11,208 nucleotides of DNA from Spirochaetales bacterium. GTDB taxonomy: Bacteria; Spirochaetota; Spirochaetia; SZUA-6; DRHE01. The notes under the pieces were generated by a model. It was not told where the DNA came from. It saw only the letters and a program-made list of their open reading frames with translations, and ran no database searches. The position numbers were made by a program, and so were the translations under genes. This document shows, piece after piece, positions 1 to 8,132 of this stretch (its first letter is position 1; every line of letters begins with the position of its first letter). The stretch is from NCBI GenBank assembly GCA_011049745.1, contig DRHE01000259.1, forward strand, positions 1 to 11,208, given 5' to 3'.

Positions 1-1760
1 ACCTTACGCTCTCGATCCCTGGGTGTAAAGGCCTTATTTCCCATGGACTCCTCTTTTTTCCGCCGCCCCTCCAGTTCTTTATCAGACAACTCCACTTCAA
101 TAGTACGCGCAGAAATATCAATTGCTATGATGTCGCCCTCCTCCACCAGGGCAATGGCGCCCCCGGCTGCGGCCTCGGGTGAGACATGACCTATGGAGAG
201 CCCTGTGGTTCCTCCTGAAAACCGCCCGTCCGTTACCAGGGCGCACTCCTTACCAAGATGTCTGGATTTGATATAGGAAGTAGGATAGAGCATCTCCTGC
301 ATGCCGGGCCCGCCTTTTGGCCCTTCAAAGCGGATAATTACTACATCACCGGCTTTTACCTTACCTTCCAGGATCCCTTGGCACGCCATCTCCTGGGATG
401 AAAAAACTCTTGCTGTTCCTTTAAACTTGAATATTGAGGAATCGACACCTGCAGTTTTTACTATGCATCCCTTCTCGGCTATGTTGCCGTAAAGAACCGC
501 AAGCCCGCCGTCAGGATAATAGCAGTGATCAATATCCCTGATACAGCCCTTCTTCCTGTCCGAATCCAGCTCTTTGTACATCTTGCCTTGAGAGCCCATA
601 ACAAGGTTGCGCCCGGCTCCCCCGGGTGCGCTTTTATACATTTCTATGTATTCAGATCCAGCCTCACTACTTTTAATATCACAAACCGCAAGAGCCTCTT
701 TCAGTGTCATCCCATCCACCCTGTTAACTGATGAATCAATGAGTCCTGCCCTATCAAGCTCAGCCAGTATACCCATAATACCGCCTGCGCGGTTAACATC
801 CTGCACATGATAATCCGAGCTGGGAGCCACTTTGCAGAGACAGGGTATCTTCCGTGAAAGCCTGTCTATATCCGCCATTGTAAAATCCACACCGGCCTCA
901 TAGGCAATTGCCAGAAGATGAAGCACTGTATTTGTAGATCCACCCATTGCAATATCTAATGCCATAGCATTCATAAAAACCGGCTTGGTTGCAATTGAAC
1001 GGGGCAGAACCGAATCATCTTCATCGAAATAATACTGATTGACCATGCGGACGATTCCTTTTGCAGCTTTTTCAAATAGCCTTACCCTGTTTTTATGAGT
1101 GGCCACTACTGTTCCGTTTCCCGGCAGGGCCAGGCCCAATGCTTCATTCAGGCAGTTCATGGAATTGGCTGTAAACATGCCCGAGCATGAACCGCATGTA
1201 GGGCAGGCTGCTTTTTCCACTTCTTCTATTCTCTTATCCGATACCTGCTCATCAGCGCTCAATACCATGGCATCCACCAGGTCGTACATCTTATCTCCCA
1301 CGACTCCCGCTTCCATGGGTCCGCCGGAGATAAAGATGGTTGGGATGTTCAGCCGCATGGCAGCCATAATCATACCCGGGGTGATTTTGTCACAATTGCT
1401 GATACATATCAGCGCATCAAGACAGTGAGCATTACACATATACTCGACACTGTCGGCAATAAGCTCCCGTGAAGGAAGGGAGTAAAGCATTCCGCCATGG
1501 CCCATAGCAATGCCGTCGTCTATAGCAATAGTGTTGAACTCCGGGGCAAAATATCCCTCTTTTTCAATTATCTTTTTAACTTCCTGGCCTATCGTGTGCA
1601 GATGAATATGACCGGGCACAAGCTGGGTAAAAGAATTGGCTATACCGATTATCGGTTTTCCAATCTGTTCTTCTGTTATACCGTTTGCCCTCCAGAGACT
1701 TCTGGCCCCGGCCATTCTCCTCCCTTTAGTGGTTGTATCGCTTCTCAAGGTAATTGCCAT
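1..1760 (-). CDS. ilvD: Dihydroxy-acid dehydratase IlvD (3' end cut by window edge)
   Basis: Catalyses dehydration of 2,3-dihydroxy-3-methylbutanoate (or the methylpentanoate) to the 2-keto acid, the third common step of valine and isoleucine synthesis, in the cytoplasm. I translated 586 codons on the minus strand with no stop before the edge. Visible signatures are [10 protein letters not shown] (42-51), the cluster cysteine in [10 protein letters not shown] (C123), [10 protein letters not shown] (cysteines 189 and 192), [10 protein letters not shown] (481-490) and [12 protein letters not shown] (507-518). The sequence aligns closely with the E. coli enzyme up to the RERK/RERQ motif, so by comparison only about 25-30 residues are missing. 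The start ATG has AAGGAG 7 bases upstream and aligns with the family N-terminus. It lies 23 bases downstream of ilvC in the same direction, so the two are probably one operon. The third cysteine of plant-type [2Fe-2S] enzymes is Gly50 here, as in E. coli. Confidence 0.97.
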   Translation of the reverse strand, partial: MAITLRSDTTTKGRRMAGARSLWRANGITEEQIGKPIIGIANSFTQLVPGHIHLHTIGQEVKKIIEKEGYFAPEFNTIAIDDGIAMGHGGMLYSLPSRELIADSVEYMCNAHCLDALICISNCDKITPGMIMAAMRLNIPTIFISGGPMEAGVVGDKMYDLVDAMVLSADEQVSDKRIEEVEKAACPTCGSCSGMFTANSMNCLNEALGLALPGNGTVVATHKNRVRLFEKAAKGIVRMVNQYYFDEDDSVLPRSIATKPVFMNAMALDIAMGGSTNTVLHLLAIAYEAGVDFTMADIDRLSRKIPCLCKVAPSSDYHVQDVNRAGGIMGILAELDRAGLIDSSVNRVDGMTLKEALAVCDIKSSEAGSEYIEMYKSAPGGAGRNLVMGSQGKMYKELDSDRKKGCIRDIDHCYYPDGGLAVLYGNIAEKGCIVKTAGVDSSIFKFKGTARVFSSQEMACQGILEGKVKAGDVVIIRFEGPKGGPGMQEMLYPTSYIKSRHLGKECALVTDGRFSGGTTGLSIGHVSPEAAAGGAIALVEEGDIIAIDISARTIEVELSDKELEGRRKKEESMGNKAFTPRDRERK

Positions 1761-1783
1761 AGAGTATCTCCTTACCTGATTTC

Positions 1784-2839
1784 TTATTTATTCCATTTCT
1801 CCGGCCTTAAAGATCTTACAGCGGCGCCTGCGCGCCACATCTCTGAATCATGTATCTCTTTAAGCTCCACATCCAGTTTCTCCTGATAATCCGAAGCGCT
1901 GTTTGCCTTCAAAACGATCTCTGTTTCCCTGCCTGAGACAACCGATTCATAGAGCTCTCTAAAAAGCCCGATTACAGATGCTTTGAACCTGGGTTTCCAA
2001 TCCAGGGCCCCGCGCTGTGCGGTGGTACTGCAATTTGCATACATCCAGTCCATGCCATCCTCACCTACCAGCCTGATAAGACTCTGGGTCAGCTCCTCTA
2101 CGGTCTCATTGAAAGCCTCGCTGGGCGTGTGGCCATGCTCCCGTAAAACATCGTACTGGGCCTCCATAACCCCTGCCATAGCTCCCATAAGAATACCGCG
2201 CTCACCGGTTAAGTCACTGTAAACTTCCTTCTCAAATGTTGTAGGAAACAGATACCCTGAACCAATTGCAATTCCTACAGCCAGGGTACGCTCTTCAGCC
2301 CTGCCGGTAAAATCCTGAAAAACTGCATAACTTGAATTTATGCCGCTGCCTGCAAGGAAGTTTTTCCTCACACTTGCTCCCGAGCCTTTGGGCGCGACCA
2401 GAATAACATCTATATTCTGTGGAGGAATGACCTCGGTCTGGTCCTTGTAGACTATTGAAAAGCCATGTGAAAAATACAATGCATCTCCCTCATTAAGGCA
2501 AGACTTCAGAGCCGGCCATACAATCTTCTGCCCGGCATCTGAAACCAGGTACTGAATGATGGTCCCTTTCTTAGCCGCTTCCTCAATAGGAAACAGTGTT
2601 TCCCCGCGAACCCAGCCGTCTTTCAATGCCTTGTCCCATTCTCTTTTGAAATCCGGAGACTGGCCAATAATTACCTTAAAGCCATTGTCCCGCATATTAA
2701 GCGCCTGCGCCGGCCCCTGGACGCCGTATCCGATTACAGCTATAACCTCATCCTTTAATACTTCTTTAGCCTTTTCCATGGTAAACTCTTCACGCATAAC
2801 AACATCTTCCAGCACACCACCAAAATCAATTTTAGCCAT
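1784..2839 (-). CDS. ilvC: Ketol-acid reductoisomerase IlvC, fungal/Bacteroidetes-like type
   Basis: 351 residues. Converts acetolactate or acetohydroxybutyrate to the dihydroxy acid with NAD(P)H and Mg2+, in the step just before IlvD. The Rossmann motif GYGVQG is at 37-42. Catalytic and metal-binding residues of the family can be placed at H125 (FSHGF), K151 (APKGSG), D209 and E213 (SDLTGERG), E245 and E249, and S271 (NCSTTAQRG). Length and wording ([34 protein letters not shown]) resemble yeast Ilv5 and Bacteroidetes enzymes rather than the roughly 330-residue common class I or the 490-residue E. coli enzyme. AAGGAG sits 7 bases before the ATG. It is the first gene of the ilvC-ilvD unit and is divergent from ilvY. 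Cofactor preference cannot be settled from the loop after IIGQ (57-60). Confidence 0.97.
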   Translation of the reverse strand: MAKIDFGGVLEDVVMREEFTMEKAKEVLKDEVIAVIGYGVQGPAQALNMRDNGFKVIIGQSPDFKREWDKALKDGWVRGETLFPIEEAAKKGTIIQYLVSDAGQKIVWPALKSCLNEGDALYFSHGFSIVYKDQTEVIPPQNIDVILVAPKGSGASVRKNFLAGSGINSSYAVFQDFTGRAEERTLAVGIAIGSGYLFPTTFEKEVYSDLTGERGILMGAMAGVMEAQYDVLREHGHTPSEAFNETVEELTQSLIRLVGEDGMDWMYANCSTTAQRGALDWKPRFKASVIGLFRELYESVVSGRETEIVLKANSASDYQEKLDVELKEIHDSEMWRAGAAVRSLRPEKWNK

Positions 2840-2947
2840 AATAATACTCCTTTGTCTTTTATAAATGATTATGGCCTATTTTTATTGTTGAATAAAGTGC
2901 TATTTTTGCTATATAGTATTGCAATTAACGCAATATAAAAAAATAAT
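2840..2947. promoter_or_regulatory. Divergent ilvC / ilvY control region
   Basis: This 108-base AT-rich spacer must hold both promoters. For ilvC (minus strand) the best candidate is TTTATT (2891-2896), 17 bases, CATAAT (2868-2873). Its poor -35 would suit an activator-dependent promoter. No convincing promoter was found for ilvY. Direct TTGC repeats at 2906 and 2919 and a TTTATT-gttg-AATAAA inverted repeat at 2881-2896 may be further parts of the binding site. Promoter calls are tentative. Confidence 0.5.
2917..2935. promoter_or_regulatory. Probable IlvY operator (T-N11-A palindrome)
   Basis: TATTGC, seven bases, GCAATA is a perfect inverted repeat whose TGC...GCA core gives T-N11-A, the usual LysR-family recognition pattern. 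It lies 12 bases before the ilvY ATG and about 45 bases upstream of the proposed ilvC -10. That position could serve both self-repression of ilvY and activation of ilvC, as known for IlvY in E. coli. Binding is inferred. Confidence 0.6.
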
Positions 2948-3838
2948 ATGAACTATCGAACACTGGAGCTTTTCCTGCACCTTGCAAAGACCCTTCATTT
3001 CGGAAAAACAAGCCGGGCATGCTACATAAGCCCTTCAGCCCTCAGCAGAACCATTCAACGGCTCGAAGAAGAGATTGGCCACAAACTTTTCTTGAGAGAC
3101 AACAGATCAGCACAGCTTACCACCATAGGAGTGAAGTTCAGGCATTATGCTCAAGGTGTTATGGATGACTGGAAGCAGTTCCATAATTCGCTGATGAAGG
3201 AGGATAAGATCCTTTCAGGAGAACTGCGCCTTTACTGCTCGGTAACAGCTTCGTATACCGTATTAACCGATCTTTTCAGACGCTTCCGGCTGAAATATCC
3301 GGCAATTCACATAAGGCTCGAGACCGGAGATGCAGCCGGCTCAATTGAACGGGTTCAGGATGGCATGGCAGACGTGACAGTGGCAGCATGTCCCAAAAAA
3401 CTGCCGGTAAACCTGCTTTTCAAGACAATAACAAAAACCCCCCTGGTATTCATTGGGCCGGTTGTTCCCTCGGATGTTACTTCCCTGACAGAGAGGAGTG
3501 ATATCCCATGGAAAGAGGTTCCCATGATTCTTGCAGAGCAGGCCCTATCCCGGAAAAGGGTAAATGGCTGGTTCGCAAAAAAGGGTATTAAACCCAATAT
3601 ATATGCCGAAGTAGCCGGCCACGAGGCAATTCTCTCCATGGTCCGCCTTGGGTGCGGAGTTGGCGTTGTTCCTAAACTCGTGCTTGAGAAAAGCTCACTG
3701 AAAGAGGAGCTTCGAATACTTGATGTAAAGCCGGCTCTCAAGCCATACTCAGTGGGGTTATGCCTGCACAAGAACAGGCTTGCTTCGCCCATTGTGCGGG
3801 CTTTCTGGAATATCATTGAGGATACAAATAATGACTGA
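2948..3838 (+). CDS. ilvY: LysR-family activator IlvY
   Basis: 296 residues. In E. coli IlvY activates ilvC when it binds the IlvC substrates acetolactate or acetohydroxybutyrate. The N-terminal winged helix-turn-helix is at about 3-60 (FGKTSRACYISPSALSRTIQ, 18-37), followed by a periplasmic-binding-protein-like effector domain from about 90. Family wording shared with E. coli IlvY includes FLHLA, SGELRLYCSVTASY, LETGDAA, GHEAILSMVRLGCGVGVVP and a C-terminal AFWNIIED. The chosen ATG aligns with the E. coli start, yet the bases before it (AATATAAAAAAATAAT) contain no Shine-Dalgarno sequence, so translation may be weak or leaderless. It is divergent from ilvC and overlaps the downstream methyltransferase gene by 8 bases. 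The function call is strong because both sequence and gene arrangement agree. Confidence 0.93.
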   Translation: MNYRTLELFLHLAKTLHFGKTSRACYISPSALSRTIQRLEEEIGHKLFLRDNRSAQLTTIGVKFRHYAQGVMDDWKQFHNSLMKEDKILSGELRLYCSVTASYTVLTDLFRRFRLKYPAIHIRLETGDAAGSIERVQDGMADVTVAACPKKLPVNLLFKTITKTPLVFIGPVVPSDVTSLTERSDIPWKEVPMILAEQALSRKRVNGWFAKKGIKPNIYAEVAGHEAILSMVRLGCGVGVVPKLVLEKSSLKEELRILDVKPALKPYSVGLCLHKNRLASPIVRAFWNIIEDTNND

Positions 3839-4934
3839 AACTTATCATCGAATTATGCATCGTGACTCACGAAATTTGAACTTTATCGAATCCGGCAGTG
3901 TTGATCTTATTGTCACCTCTCCTCCGTATCCTATGATCGAGATGTGGGATGAAACGTTCACAGAGCTGAACCCGGTAATTAAACATGCATTGTCAGAGGA
4001 AGACGGATATAAGGCATTTGAGCTTATGCACCTTGAGCTCGATAAAGTCTGGTCTGAACTTTACCGGGTTCTGCGAAGCGGGGGTATTATGTGTATCAAT
4101 ATCGGTGATGCTACCCGTTCACTGGGAAAAAGATTCCGCCTATACCCGAATGGAGCAAGAATACTGTCAAAGCTCGTACACTTAAAATTTGATGTCCTGC
4201 CCAAAATACTATGGCGCAAGTCAACAAACTCTCCGACTAAATTTATGGGATCAGGCATGCTCCCTGCCGGCGCTTATGTAACTTTAGAGCATGAGTACAT
4301 ACTCATTCTTAGAAAGGGAGAAAAACGGCCCTTTTTATCGGATACAGAAAAGAAGATCAGGCATGAAAGCTCTTATTTCTGGGAAGAGCGGAATAAGTGG
4401 TTTTCAGATATGTGGGAGTGGGATGTCGGGAGCGTTTCACAAGAATTGACTCAGGAAAGCTTAAGAGATCGAAGCGGAGCTTTTCCTTTTGAATTGCCGT
4501 ACAGATTGATTAACATGTATTCCGTTAAAGGAGACTGCGTTTTAGACCCGTTTCTGGGCACAGGAACAACGAGTCTCGCAGCCTTGAGCTCCTGCCGCAG
4601 CAGCATTGGCATTGAAATTGATGAGGGATTTTCAAACATGATAGCTGAGTTGCTCTGCAGTTGTCTTGAACAGGCTAATTCCTATATTTCAGAAAGGCTG
4701 GCTCAACACACGCGCTTTATTGAGCAATATGAGCTGAAAAAAGGAAAACCGAAATATATAAACGAGACCTACGGTTTTCCTGTCATAACCAGGCAGGAAT
4801 TAAAGCTGGGCTACAACTCTATTCAAAGTATTGAATTAAACAATTCAAAAAATGCGGAGACAATCCATGCTGTCTACTACGATGATCCTTCTGTTATTTG
4901 CAACCCGCAGTATACGCAGAAGGATCTGTTTTAA
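3831..4934 (+). CDS. Site-specific DNA methyltransferase, beta class (N4-cytosine or N6-adenine)
   Basis: 367 residues. The catalytic motif IV is TSPPYP (29-34). The S-adenosylmethionine motif I, DPFLGTGTTS (239-248), comes after it, which is the beta-class order. FPFELPYRLI (218-227) just before motif I is the motif X-like segment, and IGIEID (259-264) is motif II-like. A serine before PPY is commonest in N4-cytosine enzymes. The wording SPPYPMIEMWDE reminds me of the MjaI/BamHI group, but the target site cannot be read from sequence. The region between motifs IV and I (about 95-215) is where target recognition would lie. ATG 3831 was chosen over an upstream in-frame start at 3780, because it has GAGG nine bases ahead, matches the family N-terminus and avoids deep overlap with ilvY. 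No nuclease gene is adjacent, so it looks like an orphan or solitary enzyme. Confidence 0.88.
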   Translation: MTETYHRIMHRDSRNLNFIESGSVDLIVTSPPYPMIEMWDETFTELNPVIKHALSEEDGYKAFELMHLELDKVWSELYRVLRSGGIMCINIGDATRSLGKRFRLYPNGARILSKLVHLKFDVLPKILWRKSTNSPTKFMGSGMLPAGAYVTLEHEYILILRKGEKRPFLSDTEKKIRHESSYFWEERNKWFSDMWEWDVGSVSQELTQESLRDRSGAFPFELPYRLINMYSVKGDCVLDPFLGTGTTSLAALSSCRSSIGIEIDEGFSNMIAELLCSCLEQANSYISERLAQHTRFIEQYELKKGKPKYINETYGFPVITRQELKLGYNSIQSIELNNSKNAETIHAVYYDDPSVICNPQYTQKDLF

Positions 4935-4975
4935 AACCTTTTACTTTATACACTCTTCTGTCGTACTGGACCTCA

Positions 4976-5001
4976 TAGAAATTCCCCATGGGGAATTTCT
5001 A
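4976..5001. repeat. 26-bp perfect palindrome flanked by GGACCT direct repeats
   Basis: Each half reads TAGAAATTCCCCA inward to a CCATGG centre, with 13 of 13 pairs complementary. GGACCT occurs on both sides (4968-4973 and 5003-5008). No T-tract follows, so it is not a classic intrinsic terminator. It begins 42 bases after the methyltransferase stop and ends 17 bases before the mazE -35 box. Possible roles are a cruciform or hairpin transcript end, an operator for the toxin-antitoxin pair, or a small insertion that duplicated GGACCT. Confidence 0.8.
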
Positions 5002-5018
5002 CGGACCTTAGACAATTC

Positions 5019-5047
5019 TTGACAAACGGTAATACCAGGGTTATACT
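5019..5047 (+). promoter_or_regulatory. Strong sigma70-type promoter of mazEF
   Basis: TTGACA (5019-5024) and TATACT (5042-5047) are separated by exactly 17 bases, a near-consensus match. A start of transcription 6-8 bases after the -10 falls at about 5053-5055, on the antitoxin ATG (5054), which has no ribosome-binding site of its own. Confidence 0.8.
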
Positions 5048-5053
5048 ATTATT

Positions 5054-5296
5054 ATGAAAACAGCAGTTTCTATACCAGATATATTGTTTGATATAGCAGA
5101 AAGAACAGCGCAACAACTAGGAATCCCTAGAAGTCAGCTATTTGCAAGAGCTCTTGAGGAATTCATTAAAAATCACCAAAAAGAAAATATTACAGAAAAA
5201 TTGAACATGGTTTATTCTTCAGCTATTACAGATTCTAACTTATCTGAGATTGGGCTTGATACCCTCAGGAAGGCCACTCAAGATGATACGTGGTGA
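5054..5296 (+). CDS. mazE: MazE-type antitoxin, ribbon-helix-helix
   Basis: 80 residues. The N-terminus (MKTAVSIPDILFDIAE) is the beta strand and first helix of a ribbon-helix-helix DNA-binding fold; PRSQLFARALEEFIKNH (25-41) is the second helix. The tail (about 42-80, ending DDTW) is acidic and polar, as expected for the segment that wraps around and blocks the toxin. Its 3' end overlaps the toxin gene by 14 bases, the standard coupled antitoxin-toxin order. Antitoxins of this kind usually repress their own promoter, alone and as a complex with the toxin. The coding sequence is clearly more AT-rich than the ilv and TRAP genes, consistent with horizontal acquisition. Other ribbon-helix-helix antitoxin families are possible, but the MazF-like partner favours MazE. 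Confidence 0.88.
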   Translation: MKTAVSIPDILFDIAERTAQQLGIPRSQLFARALEEFIKNHQKENITEKLNMVYSSAITDSNLSEIGLDTLRKATQDDTW

Positions 5297-5624
5297 GCTC
5301 TGGTGGACTGATCTAGGAGTTCCTTACAGTTCAGAACAGGGTTTTAAAAGACCAACTCTAATAATCCAGGATGATTCTTTTAATAAAAGCAAAATACAGA
5401 CCATCATAGTTTTACCCTTAACAACGAATTTAAATCTAATTGAAGCTCCAGGAAATGTTTATATTAAAAAAGAAGAGTCAAACCTATCTCGAGATTCAGT
5501 GCTCAATGTTTCACAAATCAGTGTTATAGATAAGACACGGTTAATAGAAAGAATCGGAAAATTGAGCAGAGGTCTCCTCCATGAAGTTGAAAATGGAATA
5601 AGACTTGTTCTTGGTCTTGGATAA
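5283..5624 (+). CDS. mazF: MazF/PemK-family toxin, mRNA endoribonuclease
   Basis: 113 residues. The family cleaves single-stranded mRNA at short sequences and arrests growth unless the antitoxin is present. The MazF hallmark RGELWWTDLG (3-12) is followed by SEQGFKRPTLIIQ (17-29), which holds the conserved catalytic Arg (R23), and by LPLTTN (44-49) with the conserved Thr. RDSVLNVSQISVIDKTRL matches the same region of Bacillus MazF (NdoA). I chose ATG 5283, inside the antitoxin gene, because it aligns with the family start. An earlier in-frame ATG at 5250 would add 11 unlikely residues. All key residues look intact, so the toxin should be active. The cleavage motif cannot be predicted from sequence alone. 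The gene is AT-rich like its partner. Confidence 0.92.
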   Translation: MIRGELWWTDLGVPYSSEQGFKRPTLIIQDDSFNKSKIQTIIVLPLTTNLNLIEAPGNVYIKKEESNLSRDSVLNVSQISVIDKTRLIERIGKLSRGLLHEVENGIRLVLGLG

Positions 5625-5707
5625 ACACACTGCCAATAACAAGGGAGTGCTTACCTTTGGCTCAAACAAATATTAGAGAACCGGTTCAAGTTCTCCAAGG
5701 AAAAACC

Positions 5708-8095
5708 ATGAAAAAAACAATTTTATTAATTATCTTCTCTTTACTTACATACCTGAGTTCTGCTCAGAATATTGAACTCTTTCCCTTTTCAACCGCGGCA
5801 ACTGATAATCTTTTTGCCGCAAAGGTCAACCCGGCTGCCTTAAGTTTCGGAAACGCCGGCGGCTTCGGTCTGTTAATCAATAATGACTTTCAAGCTCACC
5901 AGGATGAGTTCTCCCTCTTTTTCAATCTTACACATCTCGCATATATACTGGAACGGAATAGAGATAACTTCTTTCATACTGTTGCACTTTCCCAGAATAT
6001 TATTAAAAATCTCTACCTGGGAAGCGCCTTTAACTGGACTGATACTGATCTCAGCAGATCCAATCAGACTCTATCCCTGTTAGCCAGGCCATTGGATTCC
6101 ATATCTCTTTCAGCCCAGCTTTACAGGAGTTATGAAGCTGATGTTGAATATCTGCTGGGTTTTGCTTTGCGGCCCCTATTCTTTTCCGGCTACTTAAAGG
6201 ATCGTCTAACATTAAGCGCAGATATAGCCTATAAAGAGGCGTGGCAGGATCCCAGCTTTACCCTGCAGAGTGAACTGGCTGACGGATTTTCCTTAAATAT
6301 TGGTTATGATACCGGAGAGCAACGCTTCTGTCTGAATATTGAGATCGCCCTGCCTCATCTGCAGGCGGGAAGCATTACACCTTTCAACCAGGATTACCAG
6401 CCGAAACAGGGCTACTATTACCTTAATCTATCAGCAAAGAAGCGGCGCAGTATAATCATGCCCTCAGCAGAGTACTTCTTTGATTACAAACCGGGACCGA
6501 AAATTGTGGAGCAGAAAAGAGAAACCAGAATTGGACCCTTTTACCTGGTAAGCGGAGAAAAGACAATTTATGAGGTGCTTACCGAGATTGAAGAGCTCAG
6601 CAGGGATAAATCAGTCAAAGGGATCCTCTTTGAAAATCATAATTTACTGACATCCTATGCCGGTCTGCTGGAGATCAGAGAGGCTCTGCAGGAGTTTAAA
6701 GCGACAGGGAAAAAGATAGTGTTTTACTATGAGCAGGCAAACAATCTTAATTATACCCTGGCTGCTTCAGTGGCCGATAAGATCTATCTCCATCCCCAGG
6801 GTTCCATTGATTTAAGCGGTTTTTCCATATCACTTCCCTATTTTAAGGATTTACTGGCGGAACTGGGAATAGAGGTAATAAACTTCAGAAGCCATGATTA
6901 TAAAAGCGGCGGAAACATCCTTTCCGAATCCTCAATGACAGATGAAGAGCGGCAGGCTTTAGAAGAGCTCATTGCCGCATTCCATAAACAGGCAGTAGAT
7001 ATGATTAATACGGGCAGGTCGGATAAGCTCAGTAAACCAGTTATAGAAATTATAGATGATGGTCCCTATATGATCGCCGGCAGAGCGCTTGAAGCCGGCC
7101 TGGTTGATGAACTTATCTACCAGGATCAGGTTGAAGAAAAGATCAGGGGATTATTCTCTATTGACGGAATTGTTGATCATCGCGGTGCTCCGCCGGTACG
7201 TTCTGACTGGAGTGATGAACCAACCTCAAAGATAGCCCTTATTCAGGCTACAGGGAGTATCCATCCTGGTAAAAGCCGTCTGGGAGTGTCCATCGGCTCA
7301 GAGAGTCTTGCCCGGGCCATTAGAAAGGCCAGGCAGGATAATTCGATTGAGGGAATTATCCTGCGGGTGGACAGCCCCGGGGGTTCTGCCCTGGCTTCCG
7401 ATGTTATAGCCCGGGAGCTTGGCTTGTGCCGCAGCGGTTATCAGGCAAAACCTGTAGTTGTCTCCATGGGCGGAGTAGCTGCTTCCGGTGGTTACTATAT
7501 TTCCTGCCTGGCAGATAAGATCATTGCCCAGCCGGTAACCATAACCGGCTCAATTGGGGTTATCGGCCTTACCTTTAACCTGGAAGAACTCTTTGAGAAG
7601 ATCAAGGTCAACTGGTCCACTATTAAAGCCGGCAAACATGCAGACCTGGGGGTTCTGCACCGGCCCATGAGTGAAGAAGAAAAAGATATTATCAGGGAAT
7701 GGATCGCCCATATATATCAAAGCTTCACCGAAATTGTTGCTGAGGGCAGAGACCTTGATATTGAAAATGTGCACCGGATTGCCCAGGGACGAGTCTGGTC
7801 AGGGGCTGAAGCTCAAAAAATCGGCCTGGTAGATGAACTTGGCGGTTATAAAAAAGCAATTGAAGTTCTAAAAGAACTGGCTTCCATAAACAGAGATGTT
7901 GAACTGGTTGCTTTTCCCAGGAGAAGGGGGATAGCGCTTACCCTGGAAAGTTCACTGGTAAGTAAATATCTCAACATGGGAAACAAGAGCAAGCTGCCGG
8001 AAAGTTTTGATTCCCTACTGAAACTGGCGGAAGTTTATAGCCGATTTGGTGATGAAAGAGTTTTATTGATCCTACCTTATAAATTTAACTGGTAG
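5708..8095 (+). CDS. sppA: SppA-type signal peptide peptidase (S49, 67K form) with exported beta-barrel-like N-terminal domain
   Basis: 795 residues. SppA cleaves leftover signal peptides and other membrane-associated peptides with a Ser-Lys dyad. Residues 1-19 form a signal peptide (basic MKK, hydrophobic core, SSA|QN cut). Residues 20-260 hold alternating beta-type segments with the opening AAKVNPAALSFGNAGGFG, which recalls outer-membrane PorV-like barrels and is absent from E. coli SppA. From about 272 come the two S49 repeats: the first (about 280-470) supplies the general-base Lys in HDYKSGG (K399), and the second (about 505-725) holds DSPGGS (555-560) and the nucleophile Ser in AASGGYY (S593). 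Both catalytic residues are present. ATG 5708 has AAGG 7 bases ahead and begins a proper signal peptide. A TTG at 5657 with AGGGAG upstream is possible but would bury the signal. No clear terminator separates it from mazF. Confidence 0.9.
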   Translation: MKKTILLIIFSLLTYLSSAQNIELFPFSTAATDNLFAAKVNPAALSFGNAGGFGLLINNDFQAHQDEFSLFFNLTHLAYILERNRDNFFHTVALSQNIIKNLYLGSAFNWTDTDLSRSNQTLSLLARPLDSISLSAQLYRSYEADVEYLLGFALRPLFFSGYLKDRLTLSADIAYKEAWQDPSFTLQSELADGFSLNIGYDTGEQRFCLNIEIALPHLQAGSITPFNQDYQPKQGYYYLNLSAKKRRSIIMPSAEYFFDYKPGPKIVEQKRETRIGPFYLVSGEKTIYEVLTEIEELSRDKSVKGILFENHNLLTSYAGLLEIREALQEFKATGKKIVFYYEQANNLNYTLAASVADKIYLHPQGSIDLSGFSISLPYFKDLLAELGIEVINFRSHDYKSGGNILSESSMTDEERQALEELIAAFHKQAVDMINTGRSDKLSKPVIEIIDDGPYMIAGRALEAGLVDELIYQDQVEEKIRGLFSIDGIVDHRGAPPVRSDWSDEPTSKIALIQATGSIHPGKSRLGVSIGSESLARAIRKARQDNSIEGIILRVDSPGGSALASDVIARELGLCRSGYQAKPVVVSMGGVAASGGYYISCLADKIIAQPVTITGSIGVIGLTFNLEELFEKIKVNWSTIKAGKHADLGVLHRPMSEEEKDIIREWIAHIYQSFTEIVAEGRDLDIENVHRIAQGRVWSGAEAQKIGLVDELGGYKKAIEVLKELASINRDVELVAFPRRRGIALTLESSLVSKYLNMGNKSKLPESFDSLLKLAEVYSRFGDERVLLILPYKFNW

Positions 8096-8132
8096 ATATT
8101 AGGAATTTTCCTCGTGTATGAATATTTTTTAC

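Noticed and set aside
301..1428. Several plus-strand open frames across the ilvD region
   Set aside because: They are antisense shadows of the intact ilvD frame and show no family features.
3780..3830. Upstream in-frame start for the methyltransferase
   Set aside because: It would add 17 residues unlike the family, deep inside ilvY; ATG 3831 has a GAGG ribosome site at good spacing.
5678..5687. GAACCGGTTC palindrome before sppA, considered as a LexA/SOS box
   Set aside because: The arms are separated by two bases, not four as in the GAAC-N4-GTTC box, and a 10-base palindrome alone is weak.
5657..5707. TTG start for the SppA protein with AGGGAG upstream
   Set aside because: It would place 17 polar residues before the signal peptide; ATG 5708 has its own ribosome site and begins a standard signal sequence.
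8101..8112. AGGAA-TT-TTCCT after sppA as a terminator
   Set aside because: Five A/T-rich pairs with a two-base loop and no T-run cannot form a stable terminator.
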